A stretch of DNA of 37,430 nt, from positions 1 through 37,430 of the forward strand of contig NZ_JANQOY010000230.1 of the NCBI RefSeq assembly GCF_028285565.1, given 5' to 3'. A program made the position numbers and the translations under genes. The notes beneath the pieces are model-generated. The model made no database searches. It was not told the DNA's origin and saw nothing but the letters and a program-made list of their open reading frames with translations. The DNA comes from Acaryochloris sp. IP29b_bin.148. GTDB taxonomy: Bacteria; Cyanobacteriota; Cyanobacteriia; Thermosynechococcales; Thermosynechococcaceae. Positions 6,643-14,272 of the stretch are shown here, one piece after another. The first letter of the stretch is position 1. Every line of letters begins with the position of its first letter.

Positions 6643-7905
6643 TTACCAGCCTCCTCCAGCTCCACCTCCGCCACTGCTACCACCGCCAAATCCTCCCCCG
6701 CCGCCGCCGCTACCGCCGCCGCCACCAAATCCACCACCACCGTAGCCACCGTAAGTGCCATAGCTACTCGCTCCACTGGTGCTACTAGAGCGGGACGGGA
6801 CAGGCTTTAGACGAGGGGTTTTCTCTTGATATTTTTTGAAGAGTCCACAACAGACACACATTTGCGTAATCAATTGCTTCCCACAGTCTTGTTCTGTTGC
6901 TTCTTCCAACGTTTCAGTAGAGTGTCGAATCGTATATTCTTTACAGTCAGAACACTCTCGAAAAGAGATTGGATTCCAAATATAAGCACGAATATGAATG
7001 GAATCTGCGGCCTTGGCACAAGAATGGGTACATTGCCAACCGACAAACTTAACACTCCCCATTTTTTGTGCAGTTTGCTCAATGGTGGTGAGGTGGGACG
7101 AGAGGACGTCAGCATCCACCTTTCTGAGGCTTTTTTGGCAGTACATACAGCGGGGAGGTGTAAAGCCCAAATCGTTGCTATATTCTTCCCGGGAGACGCG
7201 GGAGCGTTTCCCAGGTCTCAAGAGAGTTCCTTTTTTCTTTTTGATTAGAAAACCCAACCCTCCTGCTAACCCTCCACAGCCTAAGACCCACAATATCCAA
7301 GACAAATCAGGGCTGTTAGGAGACGGATTGGGAATCTGTGGTTGAGTGTTGGTTGGATTTAAGGCAACGGAGCTAGACGCATCAGCACTGAGATGGCTGA
7401 CTAGCAGTTGAGTCCCTGCTAAGGTTCCTTGATCAAAATTACCTGACTTAAATTTGGGGAGAATCTGTTGATCAATAATCTGTCCCACTTTGGCATCAGG
7501 CAAAATGGCTTCCACCCCATAGCCCGTTTCAATCTCGACGCGACGGTCACCTTTGGAAATCAAGAATAAGACGCCATTATTCTCCGCTTGTTTACCGATG
7601 CCCCAATGGTTGAATAGGCTGGTTGCAAAAGCTTTAGGTGAAGCTGAGGGGGCCGTATTGGCAACGGTAACAACGGCAATTTCACTGCCATTCTTGGCCT
7701 CTAGATCAGTAATCAGCTGATTGAGTTGGGCTTCTGTTTGGGAGCTGAGGACATTAGCCATATCAGTCACCCAGCCTCCGTTTTGTTGTCGAGGGTTGGG
7801 GACTTGTTTATAAGGCACGGCCCAAGTGTTTAGGGGCAGAGCTACAACGGCAACCCCTAACCCAACTCCAATGCCTTTGTAAATACTGAGATAGGTCGTT
7901 TTCAT
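6643..7905 (-). CDS. TPM-domain (YgcG/DUF477) protein with Cys-rich domain and Gly-rich tail
   Basis: 420 residues from ATG 7905, where GGAG lies eight bases upstream. Order of parts: signal peptide (about 1-29); TPM domain (about 40-165, VTDMANVLSSQTEAQLNQLI...SEIAVVTV...NNGVLFLISKGDRRVEIETGYG); a spacer rich in Pro/Asn/Ser; a membrane helix (about 200-220); a Cys-rich domain with CMYC, CTHSC, CSDC and CVCC pairs that looks metal-binding; and a tail of about 50 residues, almost all Gly/Ser, ending in GGGW. TPM proteins are membrane-associated, and plant and cyanobacterial relatives act in photosystem repair (TLP18.3). The neighbouring lemA is the classic partner. The Cys domain should face the cytoplasm; this is inferred from one helix. 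Confidence 0.93.
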   Translation of the reverse strand: MKTTYLSIYKGIGVGLGVAVVALPLNTWAVPYKQVPNPRQQNGGWVTDMANVLSSQTEAQLNQLITDLEAKNGSEIAVVTVANTAPSASPKAFATSLFNHWGIGKQAENNGVLFLISKGDRRVEIETGYGVEAILPDAKVGQIIDQQILPKFKSGNFDQGTLAGTQLLVSHLSADASSSVALNPTNTQPQIPNPSPNSPDLSWILWVLGCGGLAGGLGFLIKKKKGTLLRPGKRSRVSREEYSNDLGFTPPRCMYCQKSLRKVDADVLSSHLTTIEQTAQKMGSVKFVGWQCTHSCAKAADSIHIRAYIWNPISFRECSDCKEYTIRHSTETLEEATEQDCGKQLITQMCVCCGLFKKYQEKTPRLKPVPSRSSSTSGASSYGTYGGYGGGGFGGGGGSGGGGGGFGGGSSGGGGAGGGW

Positions 7906-7964
7906 TCTGGACGCTCCTGAACTAGACAAAAAGTTAAAGATCCCCCAAAAAGACTCAAAGCGAT

Positions 7965-8486
7965 TTACAAATCTCCGCCATCACCCCTACTATTGCCTCC
8001 GCTCAAATCACCCGCATCGCTATAGTGGTTAGTACCACTAGGGCTATCTATACCTTGGTGATAGCTACCATGCCTAAGGTTACTTCTGCCAGTGAGACTC
8101 ATCTTCACCCGTCTGATGATGCCAATGGCAAAACCTAAGAAAAAGACGGATGGAATCCAGTGCCAAGGATGTCTTGTGGACGATGGGGGAGTGCGGCGCG
8201 CAGGGGGTGAGGATTGGGCAATGGCAGATCGGGGATGAGATGCTTGCTGCGCCTTGAAAGGTACGTGAGTTGTGAACAAATTAGACCCCAAGGATCCAGA
8301 TGGTGCTAAGGCCGAATTTAAGCTGATTGCCCGTGGCCAGGTTTTTGTCTGACTCCGCTGATGCGGTTTGGGGGGTTCCTCGATAGCTAAAGTGGGGGTG
8401 GGGAAGACCGACGGGGAGCCAACGACCATTGCAATGCCAGTGCCAATTCCAATTACATGGCCAGTTCTAAAACCGATTGTTTTCAT
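7965..8486 (-). CDS. Small secreted/membrane protein with Gly-Asp tail, paralogue A
   Basis: 173 residues from ATG 8486; the frame is open 32 codons further, but those residues look non-coding. No named family is recognised. It has an N-terminal signal-like segment (GHVIGIGTGIAMVVGSPSVF), a Pro/Ser-rich low-complexity middle, one membrane helix (WIPSVFFLGFAIGIIRR), and a polar tail ending SGGNSRGDGGDL. The architecture and the end (SD..D..GG.S.RG.GGD-hydrophobic) match the next gene upstream, so the two look like diverged duplicates. It lies 59 bases before the TPM gene in the same direction. The role is unknown; the context suggests an accessory part of the TPM-LemA-SPFH membrane module. Confidence 0.65.
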   Translation of the reverse strand: MKTIGFRTGHVIGIGTGIAMVVGSPSVFPTPTLAIEEPPKPHQRSQTKTWPRAISLNSALAPSGSLGSNLFTTHVPFKAQQASHPRSAIAQSSPPARRTPPSSTRHPWHWIPSVFFLGFAIGIIRRVKMSLTGRSNLRHGSYHQGIDSPSGTNHYSDAGDLSGGNSRGDGGDL

Positions 8487-8633
8487 ATCGAATACTCGTG
8501 AAATAAAGTGAGGGCAAGGTTCCCTCAGTAGCGGCACAGCGGTGTTTGAACGCAGAGAAAGATGTTGGAGGAACGGGCTCAATTTCCCTGTTGTGCTCCC
8601 TTATAGAGGAATTGAGCTGGCTTGGAGACGGGC

Positions 8634-9197
8634 TTACCAATCTCCGCCGTCGCCACCCCTGTCACTGCTACCCCCGCCAAAATCGCTACTATCGCTATAG
8701 TTCCCATAATCGCTATGGGTGCTGGAATCGCTACTACTGTCATGGCTAAAAAAATCAAACCAGCTACTGTCGTTACTCCTTTGATTGCCACTGGACGTAT
8801 GGGTGAGAAATCGCCAAACAATAAAGCCGCTAAAGCTCACAAAAATAATCATCCACATCCAATCAAAAGAACGGTTGGTTGATGAGCGGGGTTGGCCACG
8901 GGACGAGTTTGATGTCACTGCCATTGATCGCTCAAAGGGCAGATAGGACAAGGGTGGTGTGGGTGTTCTGGGGATAACAGTGGGTTGGGCCAAACCCGTG
9001 GCTGAGATTTTGAACGTTGGGGTAAGGGCTGAATCATAAACCATAGCGACATCCGCTTTCTGAACCGCCTCTGCGACTGGATCCAGTTGAAGTGGAGAGG
9101 GAACTTCCGGGTGGATGGTTGCTGTAGCAGCGAAGGGAGCGGCTGCAATGGCAGCGACGATTCCAGTACTAACCATTGTGTGGATTGTAGATTTCAT
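8634..9197 (-). CDS. Small secreted/membrane protein with Ser/Gly/Asp tail, paralogue B
   Basis: 187 residues from ATG 9197, chosen because GAGGA lies about seven bases upstream. It has a cleavable-type signal peptide (MVSTGIVAAIAAAPFAATA), a Pro/Thr-rich extracytoplasmic stretch, and a membrane helix (about 115-135, WMWMIIFVSFSGFIVWRFL). The tail of about 45 residues is dominated by Ser, Asp and Gly and ends GGGSSDRGGDGGDW. Architecture and terminus match paralogue A. The terminal Gly-rich stretch with a final Trp also resembles the TPM protein two genes on. No family assigned. Only 39 bases separate it from the glycosyltransferase gene, so both probably share the upstream promoter. Confidence 0.7.
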   Translation of the reverse strand: MKSTIHTMVSTGIVAAIAAAPFAATATIHPEVPSPLQLDPVAEAVQKADVAMVYDSALTPTFKISATGLAQPTVIPRTPTPPLSYLPFERSMAVTSNSSRGQPRSSTNRSFDWMWMIIFVSFSGFIVWRFLTHTSSGNQRSNDSSWFDFFSHDSSSDSSTHSDYGNYSDSSDFGGGSSDRGGDGGDW

Positions 9198-9236
9198 AAG
9201 GAAATCCTCTGGTAACGGCAACAAACAAAACAGTTC

Positions 9237-10079
9237 TTAAGACTGTTGTCGCTGAAAAGTGAGTAAATTATTTTGACTGGTTGGACCCATATTCTGACGG
9301 TAGGCTTGCTCGTATTGGGCAACTATGTCTGTGGGGTGAAATAAGGTTTCTACATGGTGGCGACAGTCGGCCCGATTGAGCTGGAGGGCTGCTGGAATTT
9401 TCTCAACAAACTCATTAATCGTGGAACAGATAAATCCAGATTTTCCATCTGCTATTACTTCGGGAACTACCCCACAGTTCATGCCAATAACGGGGGTGCC
9501 ACAGGCCATCGATTCCAGCATCACTAGGCCAAAGGGTTCATCCCAAATAATGGGAAAAACGGTGACGGCTGCCTTGGCTAGCAGATCTGCTTTTTGGGCA
9601 TGATTGACGTCTCCCAGATACTGAATGTGCTGCCCCTCAATGTGAGGTTTGATCTGATGTTCGAAAAAGTCTTGCTCGGAAGGGTCAATTTCACCTGACA
9701 TTTTTAGAGGTAACCCGGCATGTTGGGCAATTGCGATCGCAAACTGCGGACCAGTCTCTGGAGCCATCCGCCCAATAAAGGCAATGTAAGGCGGAGTCTG
9801 GCATTCAGCTACGAAGGGATATCGAAATAAGTCAATGGTGTTGTGAATCGTATCACTGTAATTGAGGTGGGGCATCGTTTGTTTCTGGGCTTCGCTAATG
9901 TTGATCACAGGAAGTTGAGGACAGGGTGCAGAAAGTGGGGGCTGATATCCTCGCTGGACTAGACCATCTGTCCGCACGTTGAGGACATGTTCAATACCGC
10001 TATGTCGGGGTGAGACGCTATGACATAGCGCTGCCACCTGGGCAATATGGCGGGTTTTCGTTTTGAGGTGAGGGGGCAT
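9237..10079 (-). CDS. GT4-family glycosyltransferase with internally shortened N-terminal domain
   Basis: 280 residues from ATG 10079, which has AGGAG six bases upstream (an open extension to 10208 looks non-coding). The C-terminal GT-B half is intact: YIAFIGRMAPETGPQFAI, then PLKMSGEID, YLGDVNHAQKADLL, the E-x7-E motif EPFGLVMLE (181-189), GTPVIGMNCGVVPEVI. The N-terminal half is abnormal. The SGIEHVLNVRTDGLVQRG start of the first Rossmann domain is followed almost at once (about residue 55) by INISEAQKQTMPHLNYSDTIHN, which in full-length relatives (about 350 residues) comes some 80 residues later. The acceptor-binding core therefore seems deleted in frame. It may be inactive, repurposed as a nucleotide-sugar binder, or a decaying gene. 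It leads the leftward cluster. Confidence 0.78.
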   Translation of the reverse strand: MPPHLKTKTRHIAQVAALCHSVSPRHSGIEHVLNVRTDGLVQRGYQPPLSAPCPQLPVINISEAQKQTMPHLNYSDTIHNTIDLFRYPFVAECQTPPYIAFIGRMAPETGPQFAIAIAQHAGLPLKMSGEIDPSEQDFFEHQIKPHIEGQHIQYLGDVNHAQKADLLAKAAVTVFPIIWDEPFGLVMLESMACGTPVIGMNCGVVPEVIADGKSGFICSTINEFVEKIPAALQLNRADCRHHVETLFHPTDIVAQYEQAYRQNMGPTSQNNLLTFQRQQS

Positions 10080-10157
10080 ACATCGCTCCTCTTGATGCGA
10101 TAGGGAAGGGATTGAAAGGTGGGTGTATAACGTTATGGAATGCTTTTTCAATCTCTT

Positions 10158-10424
10158 TCTCACATAAGATATCTCTTTTATGTGAGATTTGTCAACAGCT
10201 TTTCTCACATAAGACTACTCTAGTGAATTTTGAATAGAGCCATCATCATTCCCAGCGTATGGATAGCTAGCCTTGTAAGCCTAAATCTAGGGGCATAGAC
10301 TTACACGATCTCCTTTAAAGACCTAAACATAAAGGAGATAAAGGGATGCTCACATAGTTGAGATCTATCTCACATAAAAGTTGTGAATTAGAGATAGAAT
10401 GAGAAAGATCATTATTTATGTGAG
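10158..10424. promoter_or_regulatory. Cluster of six TCTCACATAA-type operator-like repeats in the divergent promoter region
   Basis: The 354-base gap between the glycosyltransferase and STAND genes holds TCTCACATAA at 10158-10167, 10203-10212 and 10368-10377. Its reverse TTATGTGAGA lies at 10178-10187, with TTATGTGAG at 10416-10424 and a shortened CTCACATA at 10349-10356. The first two form an inverted pair 20 bases centre to centre. The last lies 10 bases before the STAND start codon. I saw no copies elsewhere in the window. The layout suits a DNA-binding protein that controls both divergent units; the STAND protein's own HTH is the nearest candidate. Confidence 0.75.
10308..10339. repeat. 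Perfect 10-bp inverted repeat within the divergent control region
   Basis: ATCTCCTTTA (10308-10317) and TAAAGGAGAT (10330-10339) flank a 12-nt centre. The right arm contains a Shine-Dalgarno-like AAGGAG, followed at 10346 by ATG CTC ACA TAG, a three-codon frame that overlaps one TCTCACATAA-type copy. It could be a second operator or a leader hairpin for the rightward transcript. Confidence 0.55.
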
Positions 10425-10433
10425 TTTATTGGA

Positions 10434-11714
10434 GTGATTCCTCCAGAATTCTTGAGTGACTTAGCCACTCAACAGGGTGTATCCAAATCTGAATTAGCGG
10501 CCCTCAAACTTGGACTAGCCGGATATTCCACCGCTGATATTGGCGAACAGCTTGGAATTAGTGGGGATGCAGCCCGCAAACGTCTCAGTGAGGTCTATCA
10601 GAAATTTGGGATTGCTGGTCGAGGTCCCGTTAAACTCACAAAGCTGCAACAACTTCTAGTGACACGTTACCAAGAAGCCCTTGAAAAGGGAACGGCTGTA
10701 AAAGCTGCCGAGCCAGAGCAGGTAGATTGGGGTAATGCCCCCGATGTATCCGTGTTTTATGGTCGTACTGCAGAGTTAGAACAACTAGAGCGATGGATTA
10801 TCCAAGATCGGTATCGCTTACTGGCGCTTTATGGGATTTCTGGGATTGGCAAAACAACCTTGTCCGTTAAATTAACGCAACGACTGCAGCCTCACTTTGA
10901 GAAAATTTTTTGGCGGTCGCTGTACTATGCCCCTTTACTACAAGATTTACTCACTGAACTGACGACTTTTCTCCACGGTTCACCATTAGCCCCTGCTCTG
11001 GTGACGGTCTCTGAGCAAATGGATTGGGTCCTAGATTATCTCCAGCACCATCGATGTCTCGTTGTCTTGAACGGTTTAGAATCCTTTAGTCGCAAGGGCG
11101 ACTTGGCGGGGAGTTACCAACCGAATTACGAAAACTACAGTCAATTGATTCATTTGGTGGGAACAGTGCCCCATCAAAGCTGTGTGGTGACAACGAGTCA
11201 AGAGAAACTCAGTGAGGTCGCTTATCTAGAGGGCCAAACCTTGCCAGTGGGGTCTTTTAAGTTGCGGGGATTGGAATTAGAGCAAGCGAAAGCGATCCTC
11301 CAAAACAAGGGATTGACGGGAGAAGATAAATGGCAATATCTAGTGGATGGGTATCGGGGCAATCCGATGATGCTGAAGCTGGTCGCCGAAACCATCAAGG
11401 AAGTCTTTGGTGGCAATGTTGGTGACTTTTTAGATACCAGCTTATTCACCAGAGATATTCACAATTTTATCGAGCGAATTTTTGACCGGGTTTCAGATTT
11501 AGAACGACGAATTTTATATATCCTTGCGGAGCAAAGTGACGGGTCAAGTTTTAAGCAACTGCAAACCCAACTCTCTAGCATCAATGCTCAAGATCTAATG
11601 AGTGCCCTCTCCTCCCTTCGCCAGCGGTCCTTGATTGAACATGTGGATCAAGGGTTTATCCTGCCGCCAGTGATCAAAGAGGTCACCCAACAAATTATGG
11701 TGTCTGAAGCCTAA
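10434..11714 (+). CDS. HTH-STAND (NB-ARC/NACHT-like) protein with degenerate ATPase motifs
   Basis: 426 residues, GTG start. Residues 15-62 form a LuxR-like HTH (SELAALKLGLAGYSTADIGE..LGIS..AARKRLSEVYQKFGI), as seen in cyanobacterial vMAP/STAND proteins. A P-loop NTPase follows: Walker A GISGIGKT (134-141), then a Walker B strand reading CLVVLNG with Asn213 where Asp is expected, then TTSQEK with Gln256 where an Arg is usual. GNPMML (309-314) corresponds to the GNPLAL/GLPL motif, and a winged helix follows to the end. No WD40 or TPR sensor repeats are present, so the protein stops after the switch module. A GGAG overlaps the start codon, so the exact start is unsure. It lies 7 bases before the kinase gene. 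Confidence 0.85.
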   Translation: MIPPEFLSDLATQQGVSKSELAALKLGLAGYSTADIGEQLGISGDAARKRLSEVYQKFGIAGRGPVKLTKLQQLLVTRYQEALEKGTAVKAAEPEQVDWGNAPDVSVFYGRTAELEQLERWIIQDRYRLLALYGISGIGKTTLSVKLTQRLQPHFEKIFWRSLYYAPLLQDLLTELTTFLHGSPLAPALVTVSEQMDWVLDYLQHHRCLVVLNGLESFSRKGDLAGSYQPNYENYSQLIHLVGTVPHQSCVVTTSQEKLSEVAYLEGQTLPVGSFKLRGLELEQAKAILQNKGLTGEDKWQYLVDGYRGNPMMLKLVAETIKEVFGGNVGDFLDTSLFTRDIHNFIERIFDRVSDLERRILYILAEQSDGSSFKQLQTQLSSINAQDLMSALSSLRQRSLIEHVDQGFILPPVIKEVTQQIMVSEA

Positions 11715-11721
11715 TTGATAG

Positions 11722-12867
11722 ATGGTGTATTGTCCCAATCCCAAGTGCAAACAGCGGCAAAATCCTGTAACGACAGAGATTTGTCAAAATTGCCAGACAC
11801 CATTAATTGTGAACCAGAACTACCGTCTGATTCGGCCTTTAGTGAACCTGGAGCGATCGGGCAACACTGAAGTGTTTGAAATTGAGGATCTGCGTTGTAC
11901 GCATCCGTCGGAGCCAACACCGAAAGTGCTGAAGCTTCTTAAGTACAATGGCGGCGATCTAGAGCGGTTGTTCAAGCAAGAGGCGATCTATCTCCAAAGC
12001 CTGGATCATCCGGCAATTCCCAAAATTGATCCTCAAGACCGGGCAGGCGAGGGTTATTTTTCAGTTGTGGAGCCAGCCACGCGTCGAGAAATCCATTATT
12101 TCGTGATGGAGAAGGTCGAAGGGAAAAATCTACGGGACTGGCTACAGGATCAACCGCCAATTGATAATGCCACTCTTCTGAAGTGGCTCCGGGAATTGCT
12201 GACTATTTTGGACTATCTGCATGCCCAAAATATTTGGCATCGTGATATTAAACCCTCCAATATCATGTTGCGACCGGATGGACAGTTGGTTCTGATTGAC
12301 TTTGGCGCAGTCAAACAAGTTCGGCCTCGACCTGAAGAAGCTGGCGACATTCCCCCTCGACCCGATATAACGGTTACCGATACCTGTGTGTTTGCGGCGG
12401 GATACACACCCCCAGAACAAATGGATGGGAGAACGGTGCAGCAGTCCGATTTTTTCGCTTTGGGGCGTAGCTGTGTGCATTTACTCACCCAAATTCCGCC
12501 CTACAATCTGCGGGTTGATGATGGTGGACAATTAGTCTGGCGAGAAAAGGTCCCCGATGTTTCGGTGGTGCTTGCCGATTGGGTTGATCAATTAATGTCT
12601 CCGCTGGTTCGAGATCGTCCTCAAACTGCAGCTGAGGTCTTGAAATACATTCAACCAGAAAACCTTGTTTCCCCTCCCCAGGCTCAAAATTTATCTGAAG
12701 GAGAGACTTCGCCGGGGTCTTTCCCTTGGGGCTCCTTGCTGAACCTGATTCTGTTCTCCATCCTGCTCATTAGTGGCTTGTTGTGGTGGCAAGCCCATGA
12801 AAATAGCCAACCAGCTGAGGAGACAAATCAACAGGTACAGCGCCATCTTCCATCCTTAGGATTATGA
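11722..12867 (+). CDS. Membrane-anchored Ser/Thr protein kinase with N-terminal zinc ribbon
   Basis: 381 residues. Residues 4-24 form a four-Cys ribbon (CPNPKC...CQNC; C4, C9, C21, C24) typical of one cyanobacterial Hanks-kinase class. Kinase core: probable ATP lysine K71 (KVLKLL), helix-C Glu87, catalytic loop HRDIKPSN (173-180), DFG 193-195, and YTPPEQ activation end. The Gly-rich loop is degenerate (NLERSGNTEVFEI, with no GxGxxG). A membrane helix lies near 335-352, with a short polar tail after it. The gene follows the STAND gene by 7 bases, so the pair is surely co-transcribed; the STAND protein is a plausible partner or substrate. Its stop codon abuts the convergent neighbour's stop, so the two genes overlap by 6 bases. 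Confidence 0.92.
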   Translation: MVYCPNPKCKQRQNPVTTEICQNCQTPLIVNQNYRLIRPLVNLERSGNTEVFEIEDLRCTHPSEPTPKVLKLLKYNGGDLERLFKQEAIYLQSLDHPAIPKIDPQDRAGEGYFSVVEPATRREIHYFVMEKVEGKNLRDWLQDQPPIDNATLLKWLRELLTILDYLHAQNIWHRDIKPSNIMLRPDGQLVLIDFGAVKQVRPRPEEAGDIPPRPDITVTDTCVFAAGYTPPEQMDGRTVQQSDFFALGRSCVHLLTQIPPYNLRVDDGGQLVWREKVPDVSVVLADWVDQLMSPLVRDRPQTAAEVLKYIQPENLVSPPQAQNLSEGETSPGSFPWGSLLNLILFSILLISGLLWWQAHENSQPAEETNQQVQRHLPSLGL

Positions 12868-14094
12868 AGGGGGATTCAGTAGTTGGTCGGTTTCTGCAGT
12901 GGCTTTTTTCATGATTTCCTCGACGGCCTGATCAGAGGTGTCGGGATTAAGAGCTTGGCTGAGAGCCGTTTGTAAGATTTCTGAGGCTTGATCATATTCT
13001 GGAATGCGAGGTCGATAAATGACCTTGGTGATCGCCTCCTGGACCTCAGGGGATCCTTGTTTGAGCACGGCTTTATGACTGGGAATAAATTGAGTGGCTT
13101 GGGTAAATTGGCGCTGGGATTTCTCACTGGTGAAAAATCGAATGGCTCGCCAGGCTTGATCAGAATGCTGTGTTTTTTTGGCAATCCCTAACCCCCAACT
13201 GCCATTGCAAGGGCCACCTGAATGCCCCTGGACCTGTAGTTGCATCGGTACTGATTTAACGGTTTTGTCTTCAGCCAGAAAAAACCTTGCTCTGGGCCAG
13301 TGGCGCAGAAACATGCTTTTACCCCTCTTAAATTGAGCAAGGGATTCTGCTTCGCTATAGGTGAGGACGCTGGTGGGAGAGACCTTATTTTTTAAGGTGT
13401 TGCGTAGAAACTGAACGGCCTGAAGAGCCTCGGGTTGATCGAGTCCGACCTGGCGGGTTTGCTCATCAATCCAGTACCCTCCATGTCCTGCCAGAATTTC
13501 GACAAAGGTGGCAATCTTGCCTTCGTACTGATCCCCTTGCCATAGAAAGCCCCATTCCACTAGCTGCTTTTGTTTGAGGGTTTGGGAGATTTTCATTAAG
13601 TCAGTAAAGGTCTGGGGCGGTTGCGGGTAGCCAGCCTGGGCGAGTAAATCTGAGCGGTAGTAGAGCATGCCCATATCGGACCGTAAGGGAATGCGATAGG
13701 ACTTGCCGAAGTATTCTCCATCCCTGATGGATTGAGGGGTAAATTGAGATCGCATCTCCTTTCCAAACCGCCCCGACAGATCTTGCAAACAGCCGCGAAC
13801 CGCAAATTCAGGTACCCAAATCACATCAATATAAACCAGGTCAGGAGACCCCTGGGGCAAACAAGTCCCTTCCTTGAGCTGCTTAGATAAATACCCTCCT
13901 AGATTCTTCGTGGTCGTCAGACGAATTTTGGTTTTGGGATGTTTAGCTTCAAATTGTTGGATTAGGGGCTTCCACGCTTGCGCTTCATCTTCCGGGACGA
14001 GCAAGGTCAGTACCACCGGAGGCCAGGTGAGATAGAGCAGCCCTAGTGCCAATACCTGCAATGCTGCAATACCTAACCAAAAACGCCTTGCCAT
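12862..14094 (-). CDS. ABC transporter substrate-binding protein, family 1 (sugar-type)
   Basis: 410 residues. An uncleaved or signal-anchor N-terminus (FWLGIAALQVLALGLLYL) has no lipobox Cys. The mature part follows the MalE-like family 1 pattern: PLIQQFEAKHPKTKIRLTTT, DLVYIDVIWVPEFA..G.LQDLS, YRIPLRSDMGMLYYRSDLL, GGYWIDE, GNGSWGLGIAKK-like GSWGLGIAKK, AWRAIRFFTSEKSQRQ. Likely ligands are oligosaccharides or compatible solutes such as glucosylglycerol or trehalose; the ligand is not readable from sequence. No permease or ATPase genes are adjacent, so the transporter partners are elsewhere. The start ATG has a weak AGG upstream. The stop TAA lies directly against the kinase stop. Confidence 0.88.
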   Translation of the reverse strand: MARRFWLGIAALQVLALGLLYLTWPPVVLTLLVPEDEAQAWKPLIQQFEAKHPKTKIRLTTTKNLGGYLSKQLKEGTCLPQGSPDLVYIDVIWVPEFAVRGCLQDLSGRFGKEMRSQFTPQSIRDGEYFGKSYRIPLRSDMGMLYYRSDLLAQAGYPQPPQTFTDLMKISQTLKQKQLVEWGFLWQGDQYEGKIATFVEILAGHGGYWIDEQTRQVGLDQPEALQAVQFLRNTLKNKVSPTSVLTYSEAESLAQFKRGKSMFLRHWPRARFFLAEDKTVKSVPMQLQVQGHSGGPCNGSWGLGIAKKTQHSDQAWRAIRFFTSEKSQRQFTQATQFIPSHKAVLKQGSPEVQEAITKVIYRPRIPEYDQASEILQTALSQALNPDTSDQAVEEIMKKATAETDQLLNPPS

Positions 14095-14272
14095 GAACCT
14101 ACTGCTCAGTGATTGCCAAAAAGAGAAAATCGCAATTCCTGTCCATATTCAGGATCTCATAATGAAACACTATCTCTGCTTCTCTGACTTGCAGGTTAGT
14201 CAAAGGACGATTCTGTCCGGCAACACCCCTCTTTGAGAGTTTTGTCACTGCTTGACCGAAACTCCAGATATC

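Noticed and set aside
8622..8882. 86-codon plus-strand frame with hydrophobic residues (AIVPIIAMGAGIATTVMAKK)
   Set aside because: It is the antisense of paralogue B; Ser/Gly/Asp-rich tail codons read backwards give apparent Ala/Ile/Thr-rich stretches. Paralogue B has a proper signal peptide and start.
10158..10424. Motif cluster read as a CRISPR array or replication-origin iterons
   Set aside because: Copies are only 8-10 bases, in both orientations and at irregular spacing, with no spacer pattern, cas genes, dnaA or rep gene. Operators fit better.
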